Assembly: GCF_022478115.1 (NCBI RefSeq)
Contig: NZ_JAKGSC010000003.1
Location: 124,001 to 188,000 of the forward strand
DNA from: Tenacibaculum aquimarinum
GTDB lineage: Bacteria; Bacteroidota; Bacteroidia; Flavobacteriales; Flavobacteriaceae
DNA length: 64,000 nucleotides
Direction of reading: 5' to 3'
Below are positions 35,223-43,122 of this stretch, one piece after another. The notes under the pieces were generated by a model that made no database searches, was not told the DNA's origin, and saw only the letters and a program-made list of their open reading frames with translations. The number at the start of each line of letters is the position of its first letter. The first letter of the stretch is position 1. A program made the translations under genes and the position numbers.

Positions 35223-37136
35223 CTACTTAATTAACTCGTAAGAACGTTTAATAAAGTTTGTTAACTCTTCTCCATGTAATAGGTTTTGAGATAATTTTGC
35301 TAAATCAAATGCTTGCGTAGTTAAACGCTTTTGATCTTCCGCTTTAGCGTTTAAAATTTCAGAAACTAACGGGCTGTTTGTATTTACAACTAAGTTGTAC
35401 ATTTCTGGTAAATTACCCATTCCCATTATTCCGCCACCGCCGCCAGACGCTTGCATTTCTTTCATTCTACGCATAAATTCTGGAACCGTAATTAAGAACG
35501 GAGAAGCAGCAGAATCCATAGCTTCTAATTGAACTGTATACGTTTTGTTATTTACAGCACCTTCAATAACTGGTTTTAATTTCTCTTTTTCTTCATCAGA
35601 AAGTTTAGAGATAACCGTTTCATCTTTTTTAATTAAGTTGTCAATAAAGTCTGCATCTACACGAGTAAACTGAATTTTAGCATCGCCAGAAGTTTCTAAT
35701 TTCTGCATTAAATGAGAAATAATTGGAGAGTCTAATAACAATACTTCATACCCTTTTGCAGTTGCATCTTGGATATAACTGTGTTGTGCGTCTTTGTTAG
35801 AAGCGTATAATATTACGTGATTACCATCTTTGTCTGTTTGTGCGTCTTTTGTTTTTTCAATGAATTCATCAAACGTAAAGTATGTATCTGCAACTGTTGG
35901 ATATAAGGCAAATTTCTTCGCTTTGTCAAAGAATTTATCTTCAGACAACATTCCGTATTCAATAATTACTTTAATATCGTTCCATTTTGTTTCAAAATCG
36001 GCTCTGTCTTTTTTGAATAGAGAACTTAATTTATCGGCTACTTTTTTAGTGATATAACCCGATATTTTTTTAACAGCACCATCTGCTTGTAAACCAGAAC
36101 GAGAAACGTTTAATGGAATGTCTGGAGAATCGATAACACCTTTTAACATTTGTAAAAAGTCCGGTACAATTCCTTCAACATTATCTGTTACATAAACCTG
36201 ATTTTGATACAATTGGATTTTGTCCTTTTGCATGTCTAAATTCTGAGATAACTTAGGGAAAAATAAAATTCCTGTTAAGTTAAACGGATAATCTACATTT
36301 AAATGAATGTGGAATAAAGACTCTTCAAACTGTGTTGGATACAATTCTCTGTAGAAATTAGTATAATCTTCATCCGATAAATCTGCAGGCGCTTTTGTCC
36401 AAGCAGGTTCTGTATTGTTGATAATTGCGTCTACTTCAATTTGCTTGTGAGGTTCTGTTGTTTCTTTCCCTTCAGCATCAGTTGTAGTTTGTGGCGTAAA
36501 ATCTGGATCGTTAACTTGCTTAGTTCCAAATTTAATTGGTACTTGGTTAAAACGATTGTATTTATTTAATAAACCACCAATTTTAGCTTCTTCTAAAAAC
36601 TCTAAAGAATCTTCTGCAACGTGTAAAATAATTTCGGTTCCTCTGTCAGATTTGTCGTGTGCTTCTAAAGTAAATTCAGGAGAACCATCACATGTCCAAT
36701 GTGCAGCAGGTTCATCTTTAAAAGATTTTGTAATTAATTCAACTTTATCTGCAACCATAAAAGCAGAATAAAAACCAAGACCAAAATGTCCAATAACACC
36801 CGTTTCGTTTTTATCATCTTTATACTTATCTAAAAACTCTTCAGCTCCAGAAAATGCAATTTGGTTGATGTATTTTTCAACTTCATCTGCAGTCATTCCT
36901 AAACCTTGATCCTTAATAGTTATGGTTTTTGCCTCTTTGTTAATGCTAATTTCAATTTTAGCATCGCCTAATTCGGTTTTTGCTTCACCAATAGAAATAA
37001 GGTGTTTTAATTTTGTTGTTGCATCTGTTCCGTTAGAAATTAACTCACGTAAAAAGATTTCGTGATCAGAATACAAGAATTTTTTAATCAGTGGAAAAAT
37101 ATTTTCTACCGATACATTAATATTTCCTTTTGCCAT
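35223..37136 (-). CDS. htpG: Molecular chaperone HtpG (Hsp90)
   Basis: A 637-residue Hsp90. The N-terminal ATPase has EIFLRELISNGTDATTKLKH, DQGLGMTADEVEKYINQIAF and GHFGLGFYSAFMVADKVEL; the middle domain has LYQNQVYVTDNVEGIVPDFL and GVIDSPDIPLNVSRSGLQAD; a C-terminal dimerisation domain completes it. It helps late folding of client proteins under stress. A Gly-rich run (ASGGGGGIMGMGN) near residue 565 is a local feature. It stands alone with its own terminator; no clear promoter box was found in the adjacent repeat-filled region. Confidence 0.95.
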   Translation of the reverse strand: MAKGNINVSVENIFPLIKKFLYSDHEIFLRELISNGTDATTKLKHLISIGEAKTELGDAKIEISINKEAKTITIKDQGLGMTADEVEKYINQIAFSGAEEFLDKYKDDKNETGVIGHFGLGFYSAFMVADKVELITKSFKDEPAAHWTCDGSPEFTLEAHDKSDRGTEIILHVAEDSLEFLEEAKIGGLLNKYNRFNQVPIKFGTKQVNDPDFTPQTTTDAEGKETTEPHKQIEVDAIINNTEPAWTKAPADLSDEDYTNFYRELYPTQFEESLFHIHLNVDYPFNLTGILFFPKLSQNLDMQKDKIQLYQNQVYVTDNVEGIVPDFLQMLKGVIDSPDIPLNVSRSGLQADGAVKKISGYITKKVADKLSSLFKKDRADFETKWNDIKVIIEYGMLSEDKFFDKAKKFALYPTVADTYFTFDEFIEKTKDAQTDKDGNHVILYASNKDAQHSYIQDATAKGYEVLLLDSPIISHLMQKLETSGDAKIQFTRVDADFIDNLIKKDETVISKLSDEEKEKLKPVIEGAVNNKTYTVQLEAMDSAASPFLITVPEFMRRMKEMQASGGGGGIMGMGNLPEMYNLVVNTNSPLVSEILNAKAEDQKRLTTQAFDLAKLSQNLLHGEELTNFIKRSYELIK

Positions 37137-37161
37137 TTTATATGTGTTTTGTTTTTGTTAC

Positions 37162-37272
37162 TGTCTCATCGAGCGCAGTCGAGATGTTCTCGATACAAAT
37201 TTTAATTTCCTTTTGATTTCGACTGCGCTCAATCTGACAAGAAATTAAAATTAACTCGAACTGACAGACAGT
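37162..37272. repeat. Complex inverted repeat upstream of htpG
   Basis: Three nested or adjacent pairings: GAGCGCAGTCGA (37171-37182) / TCGACTGCGCTC (37219-37230), perfect 12 bases; AATTTTAATTTC / GAAATTAAAATT (about 37198-37209 and 37240-37251), perfect 12 bases; and outer CTGTC / GACAG words. It does not encode a protein. Lies between the divergent htpG and GMC oxidoreductase genes; resembles a dispersed palindromic repeat. Confidence 0.7.
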
Positions 37273-37402
37273 TATTGTTTTATAATTTAATATTACAATA
37301 GTCAAAAAAAATACCAAATGTTATTTTGTGACAAGATGACAGAATTACTTTTTAACATCTTAATTTTTTATTACATTTAGAATCTAGAAACTAACTTTTT
37401 TT

Positions 37403-38971
37403 ATGAATGATTTAGAATACGATTATGTAATTATTGGAAGTGGTTTTGGAGGTTCTGTAAGCGCTTTGCGTTTGTCTGAAAAAGGCTATAAAGTATTGGT
37501 TATAGAAAAAGGAAAATGGTTTAAAGCAGAAGATTTTCCTAAAACAAACTGGAACTTAAAAAAATGGTTGTGGCTTCCTCAAGTAGGCTTACAAGGCTTT
37601 TTTAAAATGACTTTTTTAAATCATGTTACAGTACTTTCTGGTGTTGGCGTTGGCGGAGGTTCTTTAACCTACGCAAATACATTACCGGTTCCTAAAGAGC
37701 AATTTTTTAAATCTGGAAGTTGGGCAACGTTAAATAATTGGCAAACGGTTTTAGAGCCATTTTATAAAACAGCTTATAAAATGTTGGGTGCAGCAACAAA
37801 TCCAAGATTAGATGCGTCTGATTTAGCAATAAAAGATTTAGCAAAAGAAATAGGGAAAGAAGACCATTTTGAAGCTTCTAAAGTAGCTGTTTATTTTGGT
37901 GAAGCTGGTAAAACTGTAGAAGATCCGTATTTTGGAGGAAAAGGACCAACAAGAACTGGTTGTGTGCATTGTGGCGCTTGTATGACAGGTTGTAAGTATA
38001 ATTCTAAAAATACCTTAGATAAAAACTACTTGTATTTAGCCCAACAGTTAGGCGCTAAAATTAGTGCCGAAAAAGAAGTAATAAATGTAACACCAATAGG
38101 AAATGAAGATGGCTCTAATGGTTATACAATTGAATATAAAGCAAAATTAGGAAAGAAATCTAAAGGAAAAGTTACCACAAAAGGCGTGTTATTTTCTGGC
38201 GGAGTTATGGGAACAGTTCCATTATTATTAGAATTAAAAGATAAAAGTTTACCAAACTTATCCGACAAAGTTGGTTGTAATATTCGTACAAATAACGAGT
38301 CTTTATTAGTAATGACTTCCACCGAAAAAAAGCATAAAGATTATTCTAAAGGAATAGCAATTGGTTCTGTTTTACATACGGATGAAAACAGCCATTTAGA
38401 ACCTGTTCGTTATGGAGAAGGTTCTAGTTTTTTTAGAACATTAACAGTTCCTACAATTCATAATAAATTTGTTTTATTTAGACTTTTAGGAATGTTCGGA
38501 ATTATATTAAAAAAACCAGTATTGTTTTTAAAAACACTGTTCGCAAAAAACTATGCAAAAAGAACAACGGTTTTATTGTTTATGCAAACTTTAGACAGCA
38601 CTTTGCGTATTAAAAGAGGTTCGCTTACAAGAATGAAAACAGTAACTGAAGGAGGCGAAAAACCAAATGCGTTTATTCCAGAAGCGTTAACATTAGGAAA
38701 AAAGTTTGGTAAATTGGTTAAGGCAATTCCGTATGCAAATGTTACCGATGTTATCTTAGGAAGCCCAACAACAGCACATATTTTAGGTGGCGCTGTAATG
38801 GGAGAAAATAAAAATAGTGGTGTTATTGATAAGGAATGTAACGTGTTCGGATATAAAAACATGCTAGTTTGCGATGGTTCTATGATTTCTGCGAATCCAG
38901 GTGTAAATCCATCATTATCTATAACGGCAATTTCGGAATATGCAATGAGTAAAATTCCGACAAAAAAATAA
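37403..38971 (+). CDS. GMC-family (cholesterol-oxidase-like) FAD oxidoreductase
   Basis: A 522-residue flavoprotein. The FAD-binding motif is VIIGSGFGGSVSALRLSEKG at about residues 10-29, followed by GVGVGGGSLTYANTL. A cysteine cluster TGCVHCGACMTGCKYNSKNT (about residues 190-209) resembles that of long bacterial GMC enzymes and may bind a metal or iron-sulfur centre. The C-terminal GMC part has AHILGGAVMG and GSMISANPGVNPSLSITAIS. Substrate unknown. It is followed by a fatty-acyl-CoA ligase 22 bases later, suggesting a lipid substrate. Confidence 0.85.
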   Translation: MNDLEYDYVIIGSGFGGSVSALRLSEKGYKVLVIEKGKWFKAEDFPKTNWNLKKWLWLPQVGLQGFFKMTFLNHVTVLSGVGVGGGSLTYANTLPVPKEQFFKSGSWATLNNWQTVLEPFYKTAYKMLGAATNPRLDASDLAIKDLAKEIGKEDHFEASKVAVYFGEAGKTVEDPYFGGKGPTRTGCVHCGACMTGCKYNSKNTLDKNYLYLAQQLGAKISAEKEVINVTPIGNEDGSNGYTIEYKAKLGKKSKGKVTTKGVLFSGGVMGTVPLLLELKDKSLPNLSDKVGCNIRTNNESLLVMTSTEKKHKDYSKGIAIGSVLHTDENSHLEPVRYGEGSSFFRTLTVPTIHNKFVLFRLLGMFGIILKKPVLFLKTLFAKNYAKRTTVLLFMQTLDSTLRIKRGSLTRMKTVTEGGEKPNAFIPEALTLGKKFGKLVKAIPYANVTDVILGSPTTAHILGGAVMGENKNSGVIDKECNVFGYKNMLVCDGSMISANPGVNPSLSITAISEYAMSKIPTKK

Positions 38972-38993
38972 ACACAAATAAAAATTGTAATTC

Positions 38994-40544
38994 ATGTTAA
39001 ATTTATCAGTTTTATTAGAAAATAGTGCATCAAAATATCCAAACAAAACGGCATTTACGTTTATGGATACTTCAATAAGTTTTGCACAAACCAATGCAGT
39101 AGCAAATCAAGTTGCAAACGGATTAGTAGCAATAGGAATTAAGCCAGGCGATAAAGTAGCTTTAAGTTGTTTTAACCTGCCTTATTTTCCAATAATTTAC
39201 AACGGTATTTTAAAAGCAGGAGCAACCGTAGTTCCGTTAAGTGTTTTGTTAAAAGAAGACGAAGTACATTATCATTTAGAAAACAGTGAAGCCAAAGCTT
39301 ATTTCTGTTTTTTAGGAACAGAAGATTTACCAATGGGTAAAATGGGTTTAGCAGGTTTTAGTAAAGCTAAAAAATGCGAAAACTTCTTTATGATTATGCC
39401 AAAGCCAGAAATGCCATCACCAATTGAAGGTGTAAAAACATTAGGCAGTTTAATAGCAAAACAACCCGTTACTTTTGATACCGTTCCAACAAGTGCAACA
39501 GACACAGCAGTAATTGTGTATACATCTGGAACCACAGGAAAACCAAAAGGAGCAGAGTTGTCTCACAGTAATTTAATGCAAAACACTGTTTTAAGTGCAG
39601 ATTTGTTTGATTGTAATAAAGACGATAAACTATTAATAGTATTGCCGTTATTTCACATTTTTGCAATGACAGTTATGATGAATACGGGACTTTACAGAGG
39701 TGCAACTTCCGTATTATTACCTCGTTTTGATGCAAAAACAGTCTTAGATTTATTGGAAGCACATAGTATTACCGTTTTTGCAGGTGTACCAACAATGTAT
39801 TGGGGAATAAATAGTTACTTGGAAACTTCAGATTATAATATTGAAAAAATTAGAAAAGGCTTAAAAATGTGTGTTTCAGGTGGCGCATCATTACCTGTTG
39901 CCGTTTTAGAGAAGTTTGAAGAACGTTTTGATGTGCCAATTTTAGAAGGTTTTGGAATGTCTGAAGGTTCGCCAGTAATAACCTTTAATCAAGTAGATGT
40001 TGGTAGAAAACCAGGTTCTGTAGGAACGCCAGTTTGGGGAGTTCAAGTACAATTGGTAGATGAAAACGGAAACGAAGTTCCGCAAGGTGAAAAAGGAGAG
40101 TTGGTTTATAAAGGACACAATGTTATGAAAGGTTATTATAACAATCCAGCCGCAACTGCAGAAACAATTAAAAACGGTTGGTTGTATTCTGGAGATATTG
40201 CAGTAAAAGATGAAGACGGATTCTTTTTTATTGTAGATAGAACTAAAGATATGATTATTCGTGGAGGTTTAAATATTTATCCAAGAGAAGTAGAAGCTGT
40301 AATGATGAAGCACCCGGCAGTTTCAATGGCAGCAGTTATTGGTGTTCCGCATGAGCAAATGGGCGAAGAAGTAAAAGCATTTGTAATTTTAAAAGAAAAT
40401 GCTATTGCTACAGAAGAAGAATTAAAACAATTTACAAAAGACCATATTGCGGCTTATAAATATCCAAGAATTATAGAAATAACAAAAACATTACCAACGA
40501 GCGCAACTGGTAAAATCCTTAAAAAAGAACTTAGAAAGTTATAA
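38994..40544 (+). CDS. Long-chain fatty-acid-CoA ligase
   Basis: A 516-residue AMP-forming ligase that activates fatty acids to acyl-CoA. ANL-superfamily motifs: VYTSGTTGKPKGAELSHSNL (P-loop, near residue 175), EGFGMSEGSPV, GWLYSGDIAVKDEDGFFFIV, DRTKDMIIRGGLNIYPREVE and the catalytic Lys in LPTSATGKILKKELR. Follows the GMC oxidoreductase by 22 bases. Confidence 0.92.
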   Translation: MLNLSVLLENSASKYPNKTAFTFMDTSISFAQTNAVANQVANGLVAIGIKPGDKVALSCFNLPYFPIIYNGILKAGATVVPLSVLLKEDEVHYHLENSEAKAYFCFLGTEDLPMGKMGLAGFSKAKKCENFFMIMPKPEMPSPIEGVKTLGSLIAKQPVTFDTVPTSATDTAVIVYTSGTTGKPKGAELSHSNLMQNTVLSADLFDCNKDDKLLIVLPLFHIFAMTVMMNTGLYRGATSVLLPRFDAKTVLDLLEAHSITVFAGVPTMYWGINSYLETSDYNIEKIRKGLKMCVSGGASLPVAVLEKFEERFDVPILEGFGMSEGSPVITFNQVDVGRKPGSVGTPVWGVQVQLVDENGNEVPQGEKGELVYKGHNVMKGYYNNPAATAETIKNGWLYSGDIAVKDEDGFFFIVDRTKDMIIRGGLNIYPREVEAVMMKHPAVSMAAVIGVPHEQMGEEVKAFVILKENAIATEEELKQFTKDHIAAYKYPRIIEITKTLPTSATGKILKKELRKL

Positions 40545-40584
40545 AACACTTCTTTTTTTAAGTAAAAACTCATTTAATGTTGAC

Positions 40585-40616
40585 TTTGTACGAATTATAT
40601 AAAAAACGTACTTTTA
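40585..40616 (+). promoter_or_regulatory. Promoter of the fabH-like gene
   Basis: -33 TTTG (40585-40588), 20-base spacer, -7 TACTTTTA (40609-40616), one base off TAnnTTTG. Leader of about 40 bases to the ATG at 40662. Confidence 0.5.
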
Positions 40617-40661
40617 CACCCTTAAATATTACAAACAACTAAATTAACAACAACAAAAAAT

Positions 40662-41669
40662 ATGTATACTTCAAAAATAACGGGTTTAGGCTATTACGTT
40701 CCAGAAAACGTAGTAACTAACGACGATTTAAAGCAATGGATGGACACTTCTGATGAATGGATTCAAGAACGTACCGGAATTAAAGAACGCCGTTGGATAG
40801 ACCCAAAAACAGAAGATACAACTGCCGTAATGGGAGCAAAAGCTGCCAGAATAGCTATTGAACGCGCAGGTTTAACCAAAGACGATATCGATTTTATTGT
40901 ATTTGCAACCTTAAGTCCAGATATGTATTTTCCTGGAGGTGGCGTACAAGTACAAGATATTTTAGACATGCCAACAATTGGTGCCTTAGATGTGCGTAAC
41001 CAATGTTCTGGTTTTATTTATTCTATGTCTGTTGCAGATCAGTTTATAAAAACCGGAATGTATAAAAACATTTTAGTAATTGGAGCAGAAAATCATTCTG
41101 GTGGTTTAGAGCGTTCTACGCGTGGTCGTGGTGTTACTGTAATTTTTGGAGATGGAGCAGGAGCAGCCGTTTTATCTCGTTCGGAAGATGCAAGTAGAGG
41201 TATTTTATCTTCTCATTTACATTCGGAAGGAAAACATGCTAAGAAATTAGTTTTAGAAGGACCTTCTACACAACGTTGGGTACCAGAAATTTTAGAAAAG
41301 AACGATCCAGAAGATCAAACGTATTTTCCGTATATGGACGGACAATTTGTATTTAAACATGCAATTACACGTTTTTCTGAAGCAATAAACGAAGGTTTAG
41401 AAGCAAACAACTTACAGAAAGAAGATATAGATATGTTAATACCGCACCAAGCAAATTTACGTATCGCGCAATTTATACAGAAGAAGTTTCAGTTACCAAA
41501 CGATAAAGTATATAACAACATACAAAAGTACGGTAATACAACTGCAGCCTCTGTAATTATTGCATTAACGGAAGCTTGGGAAAAAGGTAAAATTAAAGAC
41601 AACGATTTAGTGGTTCTTGCTGCTTTTGGTAGTGGTTTTACTTGGGGTTCTGTTATTATTAAATGGTAA
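40662..41669 (+). CDS. fabH: 3-oxoacyl-ACP synthase III (FabH-like)
   Basis: A 335-residue KAS III. The catalytic triad is visible: Cys in RNQCSGFIYS (C115), His in MLIPHQANLRIAQF and Asn in YGNTTAASV. It condenses acetyl- or short acyl-CoA with malonyl-ACP to start fatty acid synthesis. It is not next to rpmF/plsX, so it may be a second, specialised FabH; the acyl-CoA ligase and GMC oxidoreductase upstream suggest a lipid role. Ends before a strong terminator. Confidence 0.88.
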   Translation: MYTSKITGLGYYVPENVVTNDDLKQWMDTSDEWIQERTGIKERRWIDPKTEDTTAVMGAKAARIAIERAGLTKDDIDFIVFATLSPDMYFPGGGVQVQDILDMPTIGALDVRNQCSGFIYSMSVADQFIKTGMYKNILVIGAENHSGGLERSTRGRGVTVIFGDGAGAAVLSRSEDASRGILSSHLHSEGKHAKKLVLEGPSTQRWVPEILEKNDPEDQTYFPYMDGQFVFKHAITRFSEAINEGLEANNLQKEDIDMLIPHQANLRIAQFIQKKFQLPNDKVYNNIQKYGNTTAASVIIALTEAWEKGKIKDNDLVVLAAFGSGFTWGSVIIKW

Positions 41670-41690
41670 TACTTAAAGTTTATAAATTGA

Positions 41691-41722
41691 AAAACCGAAA
41701 CTATTTAGTTTCGGTTTTTTTT
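41691..41722. terminator. Terminator of the fabH-like gene
   Basis: Stem AAAACCGAAACT / AGTTTCGGTTTT with loop ATTT and a T-run. The stem is the same as that of the terminator at 7868-7891. Confidence 0.88.
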
Positions 41723-41742
41723 ATGGGTTAATTTTGAAGGTT

Positions 41743-41937
41743 CGCTAACGTTTCGGCTATGGTTAGTACGGGAATTCAGAAAACTGAACTTTCGGTTAAG
41801 CACTTAGCCAAAACTTTTTATTTTGTTTTATCTTTTCATTTTAAAGCCAAATCAAAAGATTTGGCGGACTTGGTTTAAAGCTCTAAACTTTGGGTTAAGC
41901 ACCGAAACCCGTATTAACTATAGCCATTGTTAGCAAC
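41743..41937 (-). repeat. attC-like inverted repeat of unit B
   Basis: Outer cores CGCTAACG (41743-41750) and GTTAGCAAC (41929-41937). Main arms GGCTATGGTTAGTACGGG (41755-41772) and CCCGTATTAACTATAGCC (41908-41925) pair at 16 of 18 positions. Inside are a direct repeat of the form AACTTT(C/G)GGTTAAGCAC (about 41787 and 41887) and a perfect hairpin GCCAAATC-AAAA-GATTTGGC (41846-41865). About 195 bases, longer than classical attC sites. Confidence 0.65.
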
Positions 41938-41939
41938 TG

Positions 41940-43028
41940 TTATTTTGGAAATAAGACACTATCTTCATAGTTAAGCACTTTCGTTCGTAAATCTTTTTCA
42001 TTATCAATTATACGACTAACAGAATAAATTAGGGTGTTGAACTCTTCCATCATTTCTTTTTCTTGATATTCCAAATCTTTTCTTTTATGTAAATGAATCC
42101 TATTACATTTTGGATTATCTAACACCTCTTTTAAAAGCGTCTTATCTGTTTGACTTAAAGAATGACCTAAAATTGAAACATCATAATCTTCAAAATACTC
42201 AAGAGCATTATCATAAATATCTACATATTTTTTATTTCTTAAATATTCAAATGTTTTAAAAAATCGTAAATATTCATTTTCTCCAGATTCCTTAATTTTT
42301 TTATAATTTGGGTCTTTGTCATTTCCATAACCAAAAATAATATCCTTAGAATCTATATCTCCGTGTATATAGTTGATTTTAGTATTCTGAAAATCATTTT
42401 CAAAATAATTTTCAATTGTTAATGTATAGTTGAAGTTAATTATATACAAATTCTCAATACTCTTAAATGAATCTGATTGAAAAAAACGATTTACTTTATG
42501 ATTTTTTTCAGTTGGGATTGATTTTAAATATTCAAAGAGATATTCTTTAATTTCTATTAAATCTTTGTTTAATTTTTTTATCTCTTCTTTTTTGGGAAGT
42601 GAACGAGTAATTTTATTTTCTATTTGGATTATTTCTTGAAAATATGCATTTTCTATGTCAAACCAATTATCATATTTATCATCAAATAGCTTTCCTAAGA
42701 AATCATTATTTATTATTTGTTTTATAGTTGATGAGAAGCTTTGCATTGTGTCAGACATCCCCTCGTAATTTTTATTTATTTTATGAGATGTTACTCGTTG
42801 TATAAAATTACCTCTATCATTATAAATCGAGTTATTTTTAACTTCTGCAATGAAACCCTTTTTAACAAGAGATTCAGAATAAGTTTGATATTCTGATTCA
42901 ATTATTGTTTTAGCAATTTTTTTTTCAATTATAAATTTTGCAAAATCATTGTAAGAAGTCTTAAATCTATGAGCTAAATCAAAGCCATTTCCAATAATTA
43001 AAATTAAGTTTTTAGATTTTAAGTTCAT
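41940..43028 (-). CDS. AbiH-family abortive infection-like protein
   Basis: A 362-residue protein starting NLILIIGNGFDLAHRFKTSY, the AbiH hallmark (a nucleotide-binding-like GNGFDLAH segment). Later conserved parts are LYIINFNYTLTIENYF and INYIHGDIDSKDIIFGYGND, and near the C-terminus DVSILGHSLSQTDKTLLKEV, all typical of the family and reminiscent of SIR2-like folds. AbiH was first described as a lactococcal phage-resistance protein; mechanism unclear. It is AT-rich, no signal peptide. It is the only gene of cassette-like unit B, between fabH and an outer-membrane receptor. Confidence 0.85.
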   Translation of the reverse strand: MNLKSKNLILIIGNGFDLAHRFKTSYNDFAKFIIEKKIAKTIIESEYQTYSESLVKKGFIAEVKNNSIYNDRGNFIQRVTSHKINKNYEGMSDTMQSFSSTIKQIINNDFLGKLFDDKYDNWFDIENAYFQEIIQIENKITRSLPKKEEIKKLNKDLIEIKEYLFEYLKSIPTEKNHKVNRFFQSDSFKSIENLYIINFNYTLTIENYFENDFQNTKINYIHGDIDSKDIIFGYGNDKDPNYKKIKESGENEYLRFFKTFEYLRNKKYVDIYDNALEYFEDYDVSILGHSLSQTDKTLLKEVLDNPKCNRIHLHKRKDLEYQEKEMMEEFNTLIYSVSRIIDNEKDLRTKVLNYEDSVLFPK

Positions 43029-43122
43029 AATTAGGGTAATAGTTGCTAACTTAAATGATATGTCGAGTTTTAATTCAATACATCAGAAGTCAGCAATTTT
43101 TTATAAATATAATAAATTCACT
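43029..43122 (-). repeat. Conserved upstream block of unit B
   Basis: Lies between the abiH-like start and the stop of the next gene (43123). Aligns with the unit A block: GTAATAGTTGCTAACTTAAA, then GATATGTCG, TTTTAAT, CATCAGAAGTCAGCAA correspond in order to GTAATGTTAGGTAACTTTAA, GATATGCGTCG, TTTTAAT, TATCAGGACTTAGCGAA. More diverged than the A-C pair. Confidence 0.5.

Larger units (their letters stand above)
41743..43122 (-). mobile_element. Candidate cassette-like unit B (AbiH cargo)
   Basis: Same plan as unit A. Sense order: stop of the 43123-45516 receptor, upstream block (43122-43029), abiH-like gene, attC-like repeat (41937-41743). The gene is bracketed by a perfect 9-base inverted repeat GTTAGCAAC (41929-41937) / GTTGCTAAC (43042-43050), and the block has arms TTGCTAACTT (43043-43052) / AAGTCAGCAA (43087-43096), nine of ten paired. 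The unit A equivalents are GTTACCTAAC and TAGGTAACTT / AAGTTACCTA, so the arms change together. Similarity to unit C extends about 30 bases outward (41713-41750 versus 54529-54565). Confidence 0.5.
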
